From assembly GCF_021290385.1 (NCBI RefSeq), contig NZ_CP089928.1, positions 2,278,501 through 2,342,500 on the forward strand: 64,000 nt of DNA. Direction: 5' to 3'. The position numbers and the translations under genes are program-made. Positions 8,259-17,198 of this stretch are shown here, piece after piece (position 1 is the first letter of the stretch; the number at the start of each line of letters is the position of its first letter). Origin of the DNA: Microbulbifer sp. YPW16 (GTDB taxonomy: Bacteria > Pseudomonadota > Gammaproteobacteria > Pseudomonadales > Cellvibrionaceae). The notes under the pieces are model-generated. The model was not told where the DNA came from. It did no database searches and saw nothing but the letters and a program-made list of their open reading frames with translations.

Positions 8259-8636
8259 TCAGTTAAGGTCCGCGGCGTACTCGCGCAGCACTGTCAGCGG
8301 AACCACTTCCAGAGCCTTGATATGGGTGCGCTGCAGGTATACCCGCGGGGCCATGCCCTCTTTCTGCGCCTCCAGCCAGCGGGCGGCACACAGGCACCAG
8401 CGGTCCCCCGGGGCCAGGCCGGGAAAGCCGAACTCCTTCTGTGGAGTGCTGAGGTCATTGCCCCGGCTGCGGGAGAATTCCAGGAACTCCTCCGTGACAG
8501 CCACGCACACGGTGTGCGACCCCAGGTCCTCGGCGCAGGTATTGCAGTGCCCATCGCGGAAAAAGCCCGTCAGCGGTTCCATGCCACAGGCCAGCAGGGG
8601 GTCGCCAAAGACGTTGATCGGTTCATCCATTTTCAT
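8259..8636 (-). CDS. DUF2237 family protein
   Basis: 125 residues, full length for the family. The segments PLTGFFRDGHCNTCAEDLGSHTV, FLEFSRSRGNDLSTP and FPGLAPGDRWCLCAARW are characteristic of DUF2237, a small conserved bacterial family of unknown biochemical function. Several conserved Cys residues (about 17, 31, 34, 46, 81 and 83) could bind a metal, which is an inference. The start codon lies inside the end of the upstream DUF2939 gene (14-base overlap) after a GGGGAGAG ribosome binding site, so the two are co-translated. Confidence 0.9.
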   Translation of the reverse strand: MKMDEPINVFGDPLLACGMEPLTGFFRDGHCNTCAEDLGSHTVCVAVTEEFLEFSRSRGNDLSTPQKEFGFPGLAPGDRWCLCAARWLEAQKEGMAPRVYLQRTHIKALEVVPLTVLREYAADLN

Positions 8637-9222
8637 CGTTCTCTCCCCTGTCTTGCTCTTTTTCTTCCATCTCCGGGAATCTCAGTTCAACCACCCGCCA
8701 GTGCAGGCCCTGGCGCTCCAGGATCAGGCGCAGCTCGGTTTTATCGCTGGCGCCGTAGTCGGCGGCGATGTGGTTAATACCCGTGAACCCCCAGCGGCGC
8801 AGCTGCAGGTATCCGGCATCCTCATCGGTTTTATCGTCGCTACCGGCCGGGGACAACTCGCGCCCGGGCTGTGGCGGGTAAAGTTCGCGCTCAAACTGCC
8901 AGAGCGCATCACCACCGCGCAACAGGGCAGCCAGAGACTCGCCGGTTACCAATCCCTCCAGCAAGGGTCCCAGGAACAGGTTGGCGCCGGCGCTCAGGAA
9001 GTCGCTGAGGTCCCGGGGCATGTCCTCGCCCATGGAGCCGCGCAGGCTCTGTTGCAGGTGGCGCTTCAGGTTGGTACGGACCGCGGGAAGGTCGACATAA
9101 CCCCGGAAACGATCCATATCCTCACTATGTGCGGTGGCGGCAACCTGACTGGCGGCGTACCACGGCATGCCCACATAAGCGGCAGCCAGCAACAGCATTG
9201 CCAGCATCAACCATTTTCTCAC
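8623..9222 (-). CDS. DUF2939 domain protein, exported or membrane-anchored
   Basis: 199 residues. The N-terminus is a short basic start followed by LMLAMLLLAAAYVGMPWYAA, an uncleaved anchor or a signal peptide. The following DMDRFRGYVDLPAVRTNLKRHL is the typical opening of DUF2939 proteins, whose function is unknown. The C-terminus is highly acidic (EMEEKEQDRGENDENG). It overlaps the DUF2237 gene by 14 bases and is the first gene of this two-gene unit; the 275 bases upstream (9223-9497) hold its promoter and that of the divergent membrane gene, but no site could be read confidently. Confidence 0.75.
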   Translation of the reverse strand: MRKWLMLAMLLLAAAYVGMPWYAASQVAATAHSEDMDRFRGYVDLPAVRTNLKRHLQQSLRGSMGEDMPRDLSDFLSAGANLFLGPLLEGLVTGESLAALLRGGDALWQFERELYPPQPGRELSPAGSDDKTDEDAGYLQLRRWGFTGINHIAADYGASDKTELRLILERQGLHWRVVELRFPEMEEKEQDRGENDENG

Positions 9223-9497
9223 TGGCTCTCTCCAGTCGGTAACTGTTGGCGCAGATATTAGCGAAAGGAGACCACCACTGCACGGGCCCTATTAGCAGAC
9301 GGGCCGGTTGTTGCTACAGCCGCATTGTAATGGCGCGTGATTGTTCGCTCACCGGCTGTGTGAGATATTTGCACATCTGTACCCGGCCTACGGCAACCTG
9401 ATCCGGGTACCCGCAGCAGTGCAGGCAGGTCGGAATGACTCGACGTCGACTCCCCTCACTGGACGCAAAATAAAAATACAGATCAATGGAGTATGAC

Positions 9498-10256
9498 ATG
9501 AGTGATATTTACCAGGCCCCGGAATCAGAACTCACAACCGGGGAGAATGGCGGCGAATACGGATCACTGGAGAAAGGGCTGGCGGGGGATTACAGCCTTT
9601 CGATTGGTGCGATTATCGGTGAGGCATGGCGCCGGATCAGTGGCAGGAAGCGCACCATCTGGCTGGGTACCCTGCTGCTGATCGTCGCGTATGTGATTAT
9701 TGATTACGTCACCGGGCTTTTCACCGGCATCAACAACTGGAGCCTGGAGGGCACCTCCGTCGGCGTGAACAGCTCAATCTATAACGGCCCCTCGCTGTTG
9801 CACCAGCTTGTTATCACCGCGGTCACTGCCCCACTGACCGCCGGCCTGATGATGATTGTGGTCAAGATCGCGCGCGAAGAGCAGGTCTCCGGCTCCACCG
9901 TATACTCCTACTTTGACAGGATTGTACCGCTTGCCATCTGCAGTGTGCTGATGTCCGTCCTGGTCCTGATTGGATTTATGCTGCTGGTATTGCCGGGTAT
10001 CTACCTTTCCATTGCTTACATGCTGGCCCTGCCGCTGATCGTGGACAAGGGCCTGGGTCCGTGGGAAGCGCTGGAAACATCCCGCAAGGCAATTACCAAG
10101 CACTGGTTTGCGTTCTTCGGGCTGGTCATCGTCTGTGCCCTGATTTATATCGCCGGTGCACTGGCGCTGATGATTGGCCTGATCTGGGCCGTTCCCACCG
10201 GCCTGCTGGCCCTCGGCATTGCCTACCGCAATATTTTCGGTGGTGCCGAAGACTGA
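9498..10256 (+). CDS. Multipass inner-membrane protein
   Basis: 252 residues. ATG 9498 is chosen over the in-frame ATG at 9486 because GGAG at 9488-9491 overlaps the upstream codons and is ideally spaced for 9498. A soluble N-terminus of about 50 residues precedes about five hydrophobic segments (around IWLGTLLLIVAYVIIDYV, LVITAVTAPLTAGLMMIVV, LAICSVLMSVLVLIGFMLL, FFGLVIVCALIYIAGALAL). The topology and the Gly/Pro pattern LPGIYLSIAYMLALPLIVDKG resemble YciC-type or glycerophosphodiester phosphodiesterase membrane-domain proteins, but no assignment is certain. It is the first gene of the chain that runs to the DUF58 gene. Confidence 0.78.
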   Translation: MSDIYQAPESELTTGENGGEYGSLEKGLAGDYSLSIGAIIGEAWRRISGRKRTIWLGTLLLIVAYVIIDYVTGLFTGINNWSLEGTSVGVNSSIYNGPSLLHQLVITAVTAPLTAGLMMIVVKIAREEQVSGSTVYSYFDRIVPLAICSVLMSVLVLIGFMLLVLPGIYLSIAYMLALPLIVDKGLGPWEALETSRKAITKHWFAFFGLVIVCALIYIAGALALMIGLIWAVPTGLLALGIAYRNIFGGAED

Positions 10257-10279
10257 TCGGGACGGGAGGGGGGTACTGC

Positions 10280-10966
10280 GTGCTGGATACCCGCTACACA
10301 ATCGAGACCCCCGAGGGCATAGACCTGCAGGCACAGGTGGCGGGGCCGGTGCCGCGGGTGCTGGCCTATGCGGTAGACCTGTTCTACCGCACTGTCATTA
10401 CCATTGCCCTGTGGCTGGGACTTAACCTGGCCGGCATGGACACTGCCGGCTGGGGCATCTGGCTGCTGGGCTCTTTCCTGCTGGAATGGTTTTACCCGGT
10501 AGTATTCGAGCTCTGGCGCCACGGCCAGACACCGGGCAAACAGGCTTTTGGTCTGATGGTGGTCAATGCAAACCTGACCCCGGTCTCCTGGAGCGCTTCA
10601 CTACTGCGCAACCTGCTACGTGTCGCCGACTTCCTGCCCCTGGCATACGCCACCGGGCTTACCACCATGACCCTGTCCCGGCAGTTCCAGCGCCTGGGGG
10701 ATATGGCGGCGGATACAATAGTGGTCTACCGCCAACCGCAAGCAGACCGCAAGGCCCTGCCACAACTGGCTCCGTGTGTGCCGCCGCGGAACCTGGAGGC
10801 AGAAGACCAGCGCGCTATCATCAGCCTCACCGAGCGCCACCGCGAGATCAGCGAGGCGCGCCAGGAGGAACTGGCCGAGCTACTGCAGCCAGTCACTGAC
10901 GCGTCGGGGCCCGCCGGGCTAAGGTACCTGCGTGCCATCGGCCTGTGGCTGCTGGGAGCTCGCTGA
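10280..10966 (+). CDS. RDD family membrane protein
   Basis: 228 residues from GTG 10280, which follows a GGAGGGGGG site at 10265-10273; the ATG-started extension to 10061 overlaps the previous gene and does not resemble the family. The N-terminus LDTRYTIETPEGIDL and the motif PRVLAYAVDL followed by three membrane segments match RDD proteins, as does HGQTPGKQAFGLMVV and the later RNLLRVADFLP. The C-terminal 60 residues are soluble and charged. RDD proteins are poorly understood; some have been linked to ion transport. Here it is the second gene of the MoxR-associated operon. Confidence 0.88.
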   Translation: MLDTRYTIETPEGIDLQAQVAGPVPRVLAYAVDLFYRTVITIALWLGLNLAGMDTAGWGIWLLGSFLLEWFYPVVFELWRHGQTPGKQAFGLMVVNANLTPVSWSASLLRNLLRVADFLPLAYATGLTTMTLSRQFQRLGDMAADTIVVYRQPQADRKALPQLAPCVPPRNLEAEDQRAIISLTERHREISEARQEELAELLQPVTDASGPAGLRYLRAIGLWLLGAR

Positions 10967-10967
10967 A

Positions 10968-11927
10968 ATGAGGCAGAGGGAGTTCGAAAAACGCCACGAA
11001 TCCGGGTGGCGGGAACTGGAGGCGGCACTGCGCACTGATGGGGGGACTGTCGCGGACCTGCCGGGCCGCTATCGCCAGCTCTGCCAGCAATTTGCCATGG
11101 CCTCCGAGCGCCACTACACCAGTGACCTGCAGGAGCGACTGAACCGGCTGGTGATGGCCGCCCACCAACGCATCTACCGTCGCCGCCCCCTTCGCCGCAG
11201 CGCCTGGGTGGACTACCTGCTGGGTGGTTTCCCCCGTGCGGTACGAAGCCAGGCGCGGGCGGTGTACCTGTCCACGGCGCTGTTCCTGTTGCCCGCACTT
11301 GTACTGGGCATCGGCTGTTACCTCAACGATTCACTGGTTTATACCCTGATGGAACCCGAACAGGTGAGCCTGTTCGAGTCCATGTACGATCCCGCCAACC
11401 GGGTTACAGGCAGGGAGCGTGGATCAGATTCCGACCTGTACATGTTCGGTTTCTATATCAAAAATAATATCGGCATTGCGTTCCGCACCTTTGCAGCTGG
11501 CATCATCTTCGGCGTGGGCGCTGTGTTTATCCTGGTCTTCAATGGTGTCTATATCGGCGCAACTGCCGGCCACCTCACTCGCCTCGGCTTCGGTGGCACT
11601 TTCTATCCGTTTGTCATCGGTCACGGGGCTTTCGAGCTGACCGCGATTGCCCTGGCAGGTGCGGCCGGGCTGTGCCTGGGACAGTCACTGATCGACCCGG
11701 GCGGCTACCCACGCCTGGTGGCACTGCGCAAGGCGGCTTCGAGGGCGATGCAAATCATGTACGGCACCTTCCTGATGCTGGTGCTTGCCGCTTTCCTGGA
11801 GGCCTTCTGGTCATCCAGCCAGTCGCTGCCGGTGGGCCTGAAACTGGCAACTGGTGCGGCACTCTGGATCCTGGTGCTGGCATACCTGGCTTTTGCCGGT
11901 CGCGGGGGGCAGCATCGTGCAACTTGA
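10968..11927 (+). CDS. SpoIIM-like (stage II sporulation protein M family) membrane protein
   Basis: 319 residues from ATG 10968, one base after the RDD stop. A cytoplasmic helical N-terminus of about 90 residues (opens MRQREFEKRHESGW) precedes several membrane segments, among them LSTALFLLPALVLGIGCYL, FAAGIIFGVGAVFILVFNGVYIG and FVIGHGAFELTAIALAGAAG. The G-x-x-E-L-x-A-I-x-L-A-G-A-A-G block is a hallmark of the SpoIIM/DUF95 family. In Bacillus SpoIIM works in peptidoglycan hydrolysis during engulfment; in Gram-negative MoxR clusters its role is unknown. The gene ends 11 bases inside the next one. Confidence 0.88.
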   Translation: MRQREFEKRHESGWRELEAALRTDGGTVADLPGRYRQLCQQFAMASERHYTSDLQERLNRLVMAAHQRIYRRRPLRRSAWVDYLLGGFPRAVRSQARAVYLSTALFLLPALVLGIGCYLNDSLVYTLMEPEQVSLFESMYDPANRVTGRERGSDSDLYMFGFYIKNNIGIAFRTFAAGIIFGVGAVFILVFNGVYIGATAGHLTRLGFGGTFYPFVIGHGAFELTAIALAGAAGLCLGQSLIDPGGYPRLVALRKAASRAMQIMYGTFLMLVLAAFLEAFWSSSQSLPVGLKLATGAALWILVLAYLAFAGRGGQHRAT

Positions 11928-13464
11928 TCGCCTGGCAATCCGGGCGCGCATGCGCAACCCGTGGGAGTCCACCGACCTCGGTATTCTGCTGGCACGACGC
12001 CACTGGTTCGCGATGTTCCTGGCCTGGCTGCTGCCCGCAGCTGCAGCATTTACCTTTGCCCTGGTATTTATCCCCGAATCCCCGGGCTGGGGCCTGCTGA
12101 TAGCCTGGTGGCTGAAGCCGGCTTTCGACCGGTTGCCACTCTTTATTGCCAGCAGGGCCCTGTTCTCCGAGCCGGTCACTGCCCGCCACGCGCTGGGCCA
12201 GGTCCTGTCCCTCAACCGGCTCGACTGGCTGCCCTGGTTGACCTGGCGCCGCCTGAGCCCCACGCGCTCGTTCGACCTGCCGGTAACACTGCTGGAACGA
12301 CTCACCGGTGCCCGGCGCGGCAAGCGCATCCGCGTGCTGCATCGCAAGTACGCCGGCACGGCCACCTGGCTCACCCTGGTCGCCGTCCATCTGGAAATGA
12401 TCCTGTTTTTAGCCGCGATTGCTGTCCTCTACCTTTTGGTGCCGCAACAGCTGCAACTGGACTGGACGGGAATCATTGACGGGCACGAGCTGGCTGCCCA
12501 GTGGGTGGGGAACGGCCTGTACCTGCTGGCAATGGCCGCCATCGCCCCCTTTTACGTGAGCGCCGGTTTCTGCCTCTATATTGGCCGGCGCATCGAGCTG
12601 GAGGGATGGGATATCGAAATCCAGTTCCGCAAGTTACGTGAGCGTTGGCAAAGCGCCGAGCAGCGCCAACCCCGGGCCCGGAGTGTCAGTGCCGCCCTGC
12701 TCGCCCTGTGCCTCGCGACCGGGGCCACAATGTATCCGGAGCCTTCCCAGGCAGAATCCATTGAATCCCGTGAGGAAGCCGCAGAACGGATCGAAGAAGT
12801 CCTGCAACAGCGTGACTTTCACCAGGTGGAGGAAGTGAGTGGCTGGCGGCTGAAGGACCGCGAAACCCAGCATGAACAATTGCCGGGCTGGCTGGTGGAA
12901 TTTATTTTCTGGCTGGCAGACCTGCTGCGCATGGAGGAGGAAGAAAAGGAGTACTCCTGGGGCCCACTTGTTGCCACCCTGGTGGAGGTGATGTTGTGGC
13001 TGGCGCTCGCCATACTCTCCATTCACCTGCTGTGGCGCCATCGCCACCGGCTGCAGTTCAGCTTCCGCAAACAGCCACCAAAACCGGCGGCAGATACCCC
13101 GGAGGTGCTGTTCGGCCTGGATGTCTCCCGCGAGAACCTGCCGGACGATATCTGCGGCGTGGTAATGGAGCAATGGCAGAAGGGCAATGCCCGGGCTGCC
13201 CTGGGACTGCTGTATCGAGCCACACTTTCGCACCTCATCAACCGCTACGGATTGGCGTTCGGCGACCAGTACACAGAGCACGAATGCGCAACCGTGGTGG
13301 AACAGACGGTCGGCCGCGGCGAAGCCGGCAGCCCGCTGGTGGAGTTCATGTGGCAGCTGACAAACGACTGGCAATTGCTCGCCTACGCACACCGCCTGCC
13401 TGATGAGCAGCGCGTGCAGCAGCACTGCTTGCGCTGGCGGGAGATATTCGACAATGAAGTCTAG
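11917..13464 (+). CDS. DUF4129 domain membrane protein
   Basis: 515 residues starting at GTG 11917, after a G-rich site and overlapping the SpoIIM-like gene by 11 bases. The N-terminal half has about four membrane segments (around residues 28-50, 150-175, 190-230). A fifth hydrophobic block, AALLALCLATGATMYP near residue 260, looks like an internal signal sequence, so the following Glu-rich region is probably periplasmic. A further membrane segment lies near 345-370 (TLVEVMLWLALAILSIHLLW). The C-terminal 100 residues (GNARAALGLLYRATLSHLI, TEHECATVV) form the DUF4129 domain, predicted cytoplasmic. The domain is common next to MoxR and DUF58 genes. Confidence 0.82.
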   Translation: MQLDRLAIRARMRNPWESTDLGILLARRHWFAMFLAWLLPAAAAFTFALVFIPESPGWGLLIAWWLKPAFDRLPLFIASRALFSEPVTARHALGQVLSLNRLDWLPWLTWRRLSPTRSFDLPVTLLERLTGARRGKRIRVLHRKYAGTATWLTLVAVHLEMILFLAAIAVLYLLVPQQLQLDWTGIIDGHELAAQWVGNGLYLLAMAAIAPFYVSAGFCLYIGRRIELEGWDIEIQFRKLRERWQSAEQRQPRARSVSAALLALCLATGATMYPEPSQAESIESREEAAERIEEVLQQRDFHQVEEVSGWRLKDRETQHEQLPGWLVEFIFWLADLLRMEEEEKEYSWGPLVATLVEVMLWLALAILSIHLLWRHRHRLQFSFRKQPPKPAADTPEVLFGLDVSRENLPDDICGVVMEQWQKGNARAALGLLYRATLSHLINRYGLAFGDQYTEHECATVVEQTVGRGEAGSPLVEFMWQLTNDWQLLAYAHRLPDEQRVQQHCLRWREIFDNEV

Positions 13465-14701
13465 TCACTTCCTCTACGGCGGTTTTGCACTGGCACTGGC
13501 TGCCGCGGTCACCCTCTTTGTTATTTTTTTCGAGCGCTACACCGAGGAGCGCGATATAGGCTGGAGCCAGGAAGCCCATCGCCATCCATTCCTGGCCGCG
13601 CAGCGTTTCCTGGAAAGCACCGGGCTGACGTTCCGGAGGGAAGATAACATTGATGCCATCGGCGGATTGCGACCGGGTGACACGCTTTTCCTGGGCAGCT
13701 CCAGTTATCTCTACAACGAAAACCAACTGCGCATGTTCATGCAGTGGGTCAGGCGTGGCGGCCATGCGATTGTGGTGGCACGGCAGAGCGAGCTCGATGC
13801 CGGCGACCCGCTGCTGGAATCCCTGGGGGTCACCATTGTGGAGGGAGAGCTGGATGCTATCCAGGAGTACCTGCTGCCGCTCTACTCCCGTCCCGGGGGT
13901 GGGGACAAGTGCGAGCTGAATCGCGCGCTGGCGCAATTGCTGGAGATCGAGGGAGACCCTTGCCAGCCCGAGATCGATCCCAAATATGTAAGCACCCTGG
14001 ATATGGGTGATGGCGACTTCCGTGTGTTTTTTAATCCGGCGCTGATGCTGCAACACGCGGATGTCCAGGACCAGGGGCTGGCACCCGGCGGGCCGCTATT
14101 CCGGGCGACCCTGGAGAGCCAGCCCGAGGGCGTCCCGTTGATACAGTTCTCCCGTGGTGAGGGCCGGATTACTTTGCTCGCCGACGACACGCTGTGGCTC
14201 TCCCAGCGTATCGGCCAGTTTGACCACGCCTGGCTTCTATACCAGCTCGCCGGCGACAGTGAGTTCGTGCTGATGTCGCGCCCCCGCTTCGATTCCCCCG
14301 GCTCCCTGGTCGCCCGCTACCTTTCCGAGTTTTTCCTCGCCGGAGCCCTGGCACTGATACTCTGGCTATTGCACCGTGCCAGCCGCTTCGGCCTGCGCCA
14401 ACCAATACCCGATACGGCTCGTCGCTCGCTGCGCGAGCACATCGCCGCCAGTGGTTACTACTACTGGTACGAGGACCAGTGCGGCCAATTGCTGCGCGAC
14501 TATCGCGCGCGCATTTTACGACAGCTGTGCGCAGCGCCGGACAGCCCCGCACTGCGGCGCAGCATGTCCGCGCGACTGGCCGAGGCCACCGGGCTGGCAC
14601 CGTCCGCTGTCGCCCTCTGCCTGTGGGGCGAGCCGCCCCGCGACGAGGAAACCTTTACCCGGCATATCCGCAGTCTGCAAATAATTGAGGCAACCCTATG
14701 A
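13454..14701 (+). CDS. DUF4350 domain membrane protein
   Basis: 415 residues from ATG 13454, 11 bases inside the preceding gene. A membrane anchor occupies about residues 7-26; a periplasmic DUF4350 domain follows, with PFLAAQRFLESTGL, LRPGDTLFLGSSS and FMQWVRRGGHAIVVA, a glutamine-amidotransferase-like fold in the family. A second membrane segment near 290-312 (FFLAGALALILWLLHRAS) leads to a cytoplasmic Arg-rich tail of about 100 residues. Neighbours on both sides support a single complex with DUF4129 and MoxR. The stop overlaps the moxR start (ATGA, 14698-14701). Confidence 0.83.
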   Translation: MKSSHFLYGGFALALAAAVTLFVIFFERYTEERDIGWSQEAHRHPFLAAQRFLESTGLTFRREDNIDAIGGLRPGDTLFLGSSSYLYNENQLRMFMQWVRRGGHAIVVARQSELDAGDPLLESLGVTIVEGELDAIQEYLLPLYSRPGGGDKCELNRALAQLLEIEGDPCQPEIDPKYVSTLDMGDGDFRVFFNPALMLQHADVQDQGLAPGGPLFRATLESQPEGVPLIQFSRGEGRITLLADDTLWLSQRIGQFDHAWLLYQLAGDSEFVLMSRPRFDSPGSLVARYLSEFFLAGALALILWLLHRASRFGLRQPIPDTARRSLREHIAASGYYYWYEDQCGQLLRDYRARILRQLCAAPDSPALRRSMSARLAEATGLAPSAVALCLWGEPPRDEETFTRHIRSLQIIEATL

Positions 14702-15714
14702 GTGAATCCACCGTCCCCACCAGGCCGGCAGCCACCAGCCAGCCCGGCGTCACCAGCCGGGACTGGGACCTTGCCATTGAACGCGCCAGTGCCCTGCGCG
14801 ACACCGTCAACCGGGTCCTGGTGGGGCAGCGGGCGGTGGTCGACCAGGTGCTGGTGGGACTGCTGGCTTCCGGCCACCTGTTACTGGAAGGGGTTCCCGG
14901 CCTCGGCAAGACCCTGCTGGTGCGGGCCCTGGCAAAATGTTTTGACGGCGACTTCCGCCGCATCCAGTTCACCCCGGACCTGATGCCGGCGGATGTTACC
15001 GGGCATTCAATTTTCCATATGGGAGAAAGCCGCTTCGAGGTGCGCCGCGGGCCCGTGTTTACCAACCTGCTGCTTGCCGATGAAATCAACCGGGCACCGG
15101 CCAAGACACAGGCGGCGCTACTGGAGGTGATGCAGGAGTGCCAGGTCACCATTGATGGCGAGGCGCTGCCGGTGCCGCGCCCGTTCATGGTGCTCGCCAC
15201 ACAGAATCCCATCGAGCAGGAGGGCACCTATCCCCTGCCGGAGGCAGAGCTGGATCGCTTCCTGCTGAAGGTGCTGATCGATTTTCCCTCCCTGGAAGCC
15301 GAGGTACAGCTGGCCGCCGCCGCCAGTAGCGGGCAGATCGAGCGGGACCTGCTGGACAACCAGCAGCCGTTGATGGACCTTGCCGGGCTGCAGGCGCTAC
15401 AGGCCCTGGTGCCCCAGCTTGAGATGGACCAGAAAGTTGTGGACTACGCCGTCCGCCTCGTGCGCGCCACCCGGGAGAATGCACAGCTGCGCCGGGGCGC
15501 CGGCCCCCGTGCCAGCATCGGGCTGCTGCAGGCAGCCAGGGCCCGGGCGCTGCTGGCTGGACGCACTTTTGTACTGCCTGATGATGTGAAGTCCATGGCC
15601 ATTCCGGTGATGCGCCACCGCGTCGGGCTTTCACCGGATATGGAGATCGACGGCCAGGACCCGGACGCGGTACTGGCCCGGATTATTGAAACGGTGGAGG
15701 CTCCCCGCCTGTGA
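14698..15714 (+). CDS. MoxR-family AAA+ ATPase
   Basis: 338 residues. Walker A GVPGLGKT at about 65-72, Walker B LLADEINR at about 121-128, and the sensor region [23 protein letters not shown] are all present and canonical, so it is expected to be an active ATPase. MoxR proteins act as chaperone-like remodellers, often on a partner containing a von Willebrand A-like domain, which here is the DUF58 protein encoded next. GTGA overlap (15711-15714) with that gene indicates coupled translation and stoichiometric production. Cytoplasmic. Confidence 0.95.
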   Translation: MSESTVPTRPAATSQPGVTSRDWDLAIERASALRDTVNRVLVGQRAVVDQVLVGLLASGHLLLEGVPGLGKTLLVRALAKCFDGDFRRIQFTPDLMPADVTGHSIFHMGESRFEVRRGPVFTNLLLADEINRAPAKTQAALLEVMQECQVTIDGEALPVPRPFMVLATQNPIEQEGTYPLPEAELDRFLLKVLIDFPSLEAEVQLAAAASSGQIERDLLDNQQPLMDLAGLQALQALVPQLEMDQKVVDYAVRLVRATRENAQLRRGAGPRASIGLLQAARARALLAGRTFVLPDDVKSMAIPVMRHRVGLSPDMEIDGQDPDAVLARIIETVEAPRL

Positions 15715-17063
15715 AGCTCCCGCCCATACGGCCGGACGGCACCCTGGTCCGGCTGGCTGCGGCCTGGTGTGCAGCGGCACTGGCAGTCACCGTCGCGCGA
15801 ATCTGGTTCCCGCATGCACTGCCCGCACTGTCACTGATGTGGTGGGGCGCGGGAGCCTTGCTGCTGGCAACGATGGCGCTGGATGGCCTGGCTGTTTTCC
15901 GCCTCAATGGCCTGTCAGCAGACCGCCAGCTGGCCTCCAACCTGGCACTGGGCGTGCGCAGCGTCGTTAACCTGGAGCTACGCAACGAGGGCAGCCACCG
16001 CCTGCGGCTGGAGGTATGCGACCAGGTGCCGCCGCAGCTGGCCGTCGCCGATTTGCCCCGCACGGTCGAGCTGCAGCCGGGCCAGGTTTCCACCCTGGAA
16101 TACGCAGTGACACCGGAGAATCGTGGCCTCGCCCGGTTCGGGCAGGTTGAAGCACTGGTAAGTTCTCCCCGGGGACTCTGGCAGAGAAAGGTGCGCCTGG
16201 CGGGGCCAGATGGGATCCGCGTCTACCCGAATTTCCTTGGCGTATCTTCACTGCAGGCCCTGTCCGCCGAACAGAGCCTGCGCCTGCTGGGATTGAACCA
16301 GCAGCAGCGCCGTGGCGAGGGCATGGATTTCCACCAGTTACGTGAATATCGCCGCGGAGACAGCCAGCGCCAGGTGGACTGGCGGGCCAGTGCCCGGCTG
16401 AGCAAACTGATCAGCCGCGAGTACCAGGATGAACGCGACCAGGACATCATCTACCTGCTTGATTGCGGTCGACGGATGCGCGCCCGGGACGGTCGCTACA
16501 GTCACTTCGACCACGCACTGAATGCGCTGCTGCTGTCGGCGTATGTAGCCATCCGCCAGGGGGACGCGGTGGGCCTGCAGACCTTCGCCACCGGCGCGGG
16601 CCCCACGGTGCAGCTATCCCCGATTCGCGGCGAAGACAGCATCAACGTGCTGCTAAACCATGTTTACGACCTTCACTCCAGTACGGCGCACAGCGATTAC
16701 ACCACCGCCGCCCGCGACCTGATGGAAAACCACCAGAAGCGCTCGCTGGTAATACTGGTCACGAACCTGCGCGATGAGGACAGCGATGAGCTGCTGGACG
16801 CCGTGGAACTGCTTGCGCGCCGGCACCTGGTGATGGTGGCGAGCCTGCGCGAGGAGGCCCTGGATGACCTCCGGGAGACCCCGGCTGCACAGTTCCCGGC
16901 CGCACTCGAATACCTGTCGGCGACAGACCTGGCCCGCCGCCGCCAGGGGCTGCTGCAACACCTGCGGGCACGCAATATTATCGTTGCCGACGCGCGCCCC
17001 GAAAATATGCACCTGTCACTGGTGGAAAATTACTGGCGACTCAAGCGTAGCGGCAAGTTGTGA
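15711..17063 (+). CDS. DUF58 / vWA-like protein, MoxR partner
   Basis: 450 residues starting at GTG 15711. Two membrane segments near residues 18-38 and 43-66 are followed by a beta-rich region and the DUF58 core at about 200-290, with FHQLREYRRGDSQRQVDW and RASARLSKLISREY. The following von Willebrand A-like part begins LLDCGRRM, so the usual metal-site pattern D-x-S-x-S is reduced to D-C-G-R-R; metal binding at this site may be altered. Presumed membrane-tethered partner of the MoxR ATPase. It is the last gene of the chain. A 7-bp hairpin (TGCGGCG/CGCCGCA at 17154-17175) lies downstream but lacks a clear T run. Confidence 0.9.
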   Translation: MKLPPIRPDGTLVRLAAAWCAAALAVTVARIWFPHALPALSLMWWGAGALLLATMALDGLAVFRLNGLSADRQLASNLALGVRSVVNLELRNEGSHRLRLEVCDQVPPQLAVADLPRTVELQPGQVSTLEYAVTPENRGLARFGQVEALVSSPRGLWQRKVRLAGPDGIRVYPNFLGVSSLQALSAEQSLRLLGLNQQQRRGEGMDFHQLREYRRGDSQRQVDWRASARLSKLISREYQDERDQDIIYLLDCGRRMRARDGRYSHFDHALNALLLSAYVAIRQGDAVGLQTFATGAGPTVQLSPIRGEDSINVLLNHVYDLHSSTAHSDYTTAARDLMENHQKRSLVILVTNLRDEDSDELLDAVELLARRHLVMVASLREEALDDLRETPAAQFPAALEYLSATDLARRRQGLLQHLRARNIIVADARPENMHLSLVENYWRLKRSGKL

Positions 17064-17198
17064 GGCGCGACACCACTGCCGTCGGGGGAACGGGATCTGA
17101 GCGGGCCCGGCCGGGTCCCTGATGATTGCCGGCAGAGCGGGCGAGTGACCGGCTGCGGCGCGGGAAAACGCCGCAACTTATCCGTGCGGGCGGGCTGC

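Noticed and set aside
9314..9499. 61-residue minus-strand ORF in the gap before the membrane gene
   Set aside because: It starts inside the start region of the plus-strand gene, has no ribosome binding site and no family features.
17154..17175. Terminator after the DUF58 gene
   Set aside because: The 7-bp TGCGGCG/CGCCGCA stem has no T run on either strand, so it was left out of the feature list.
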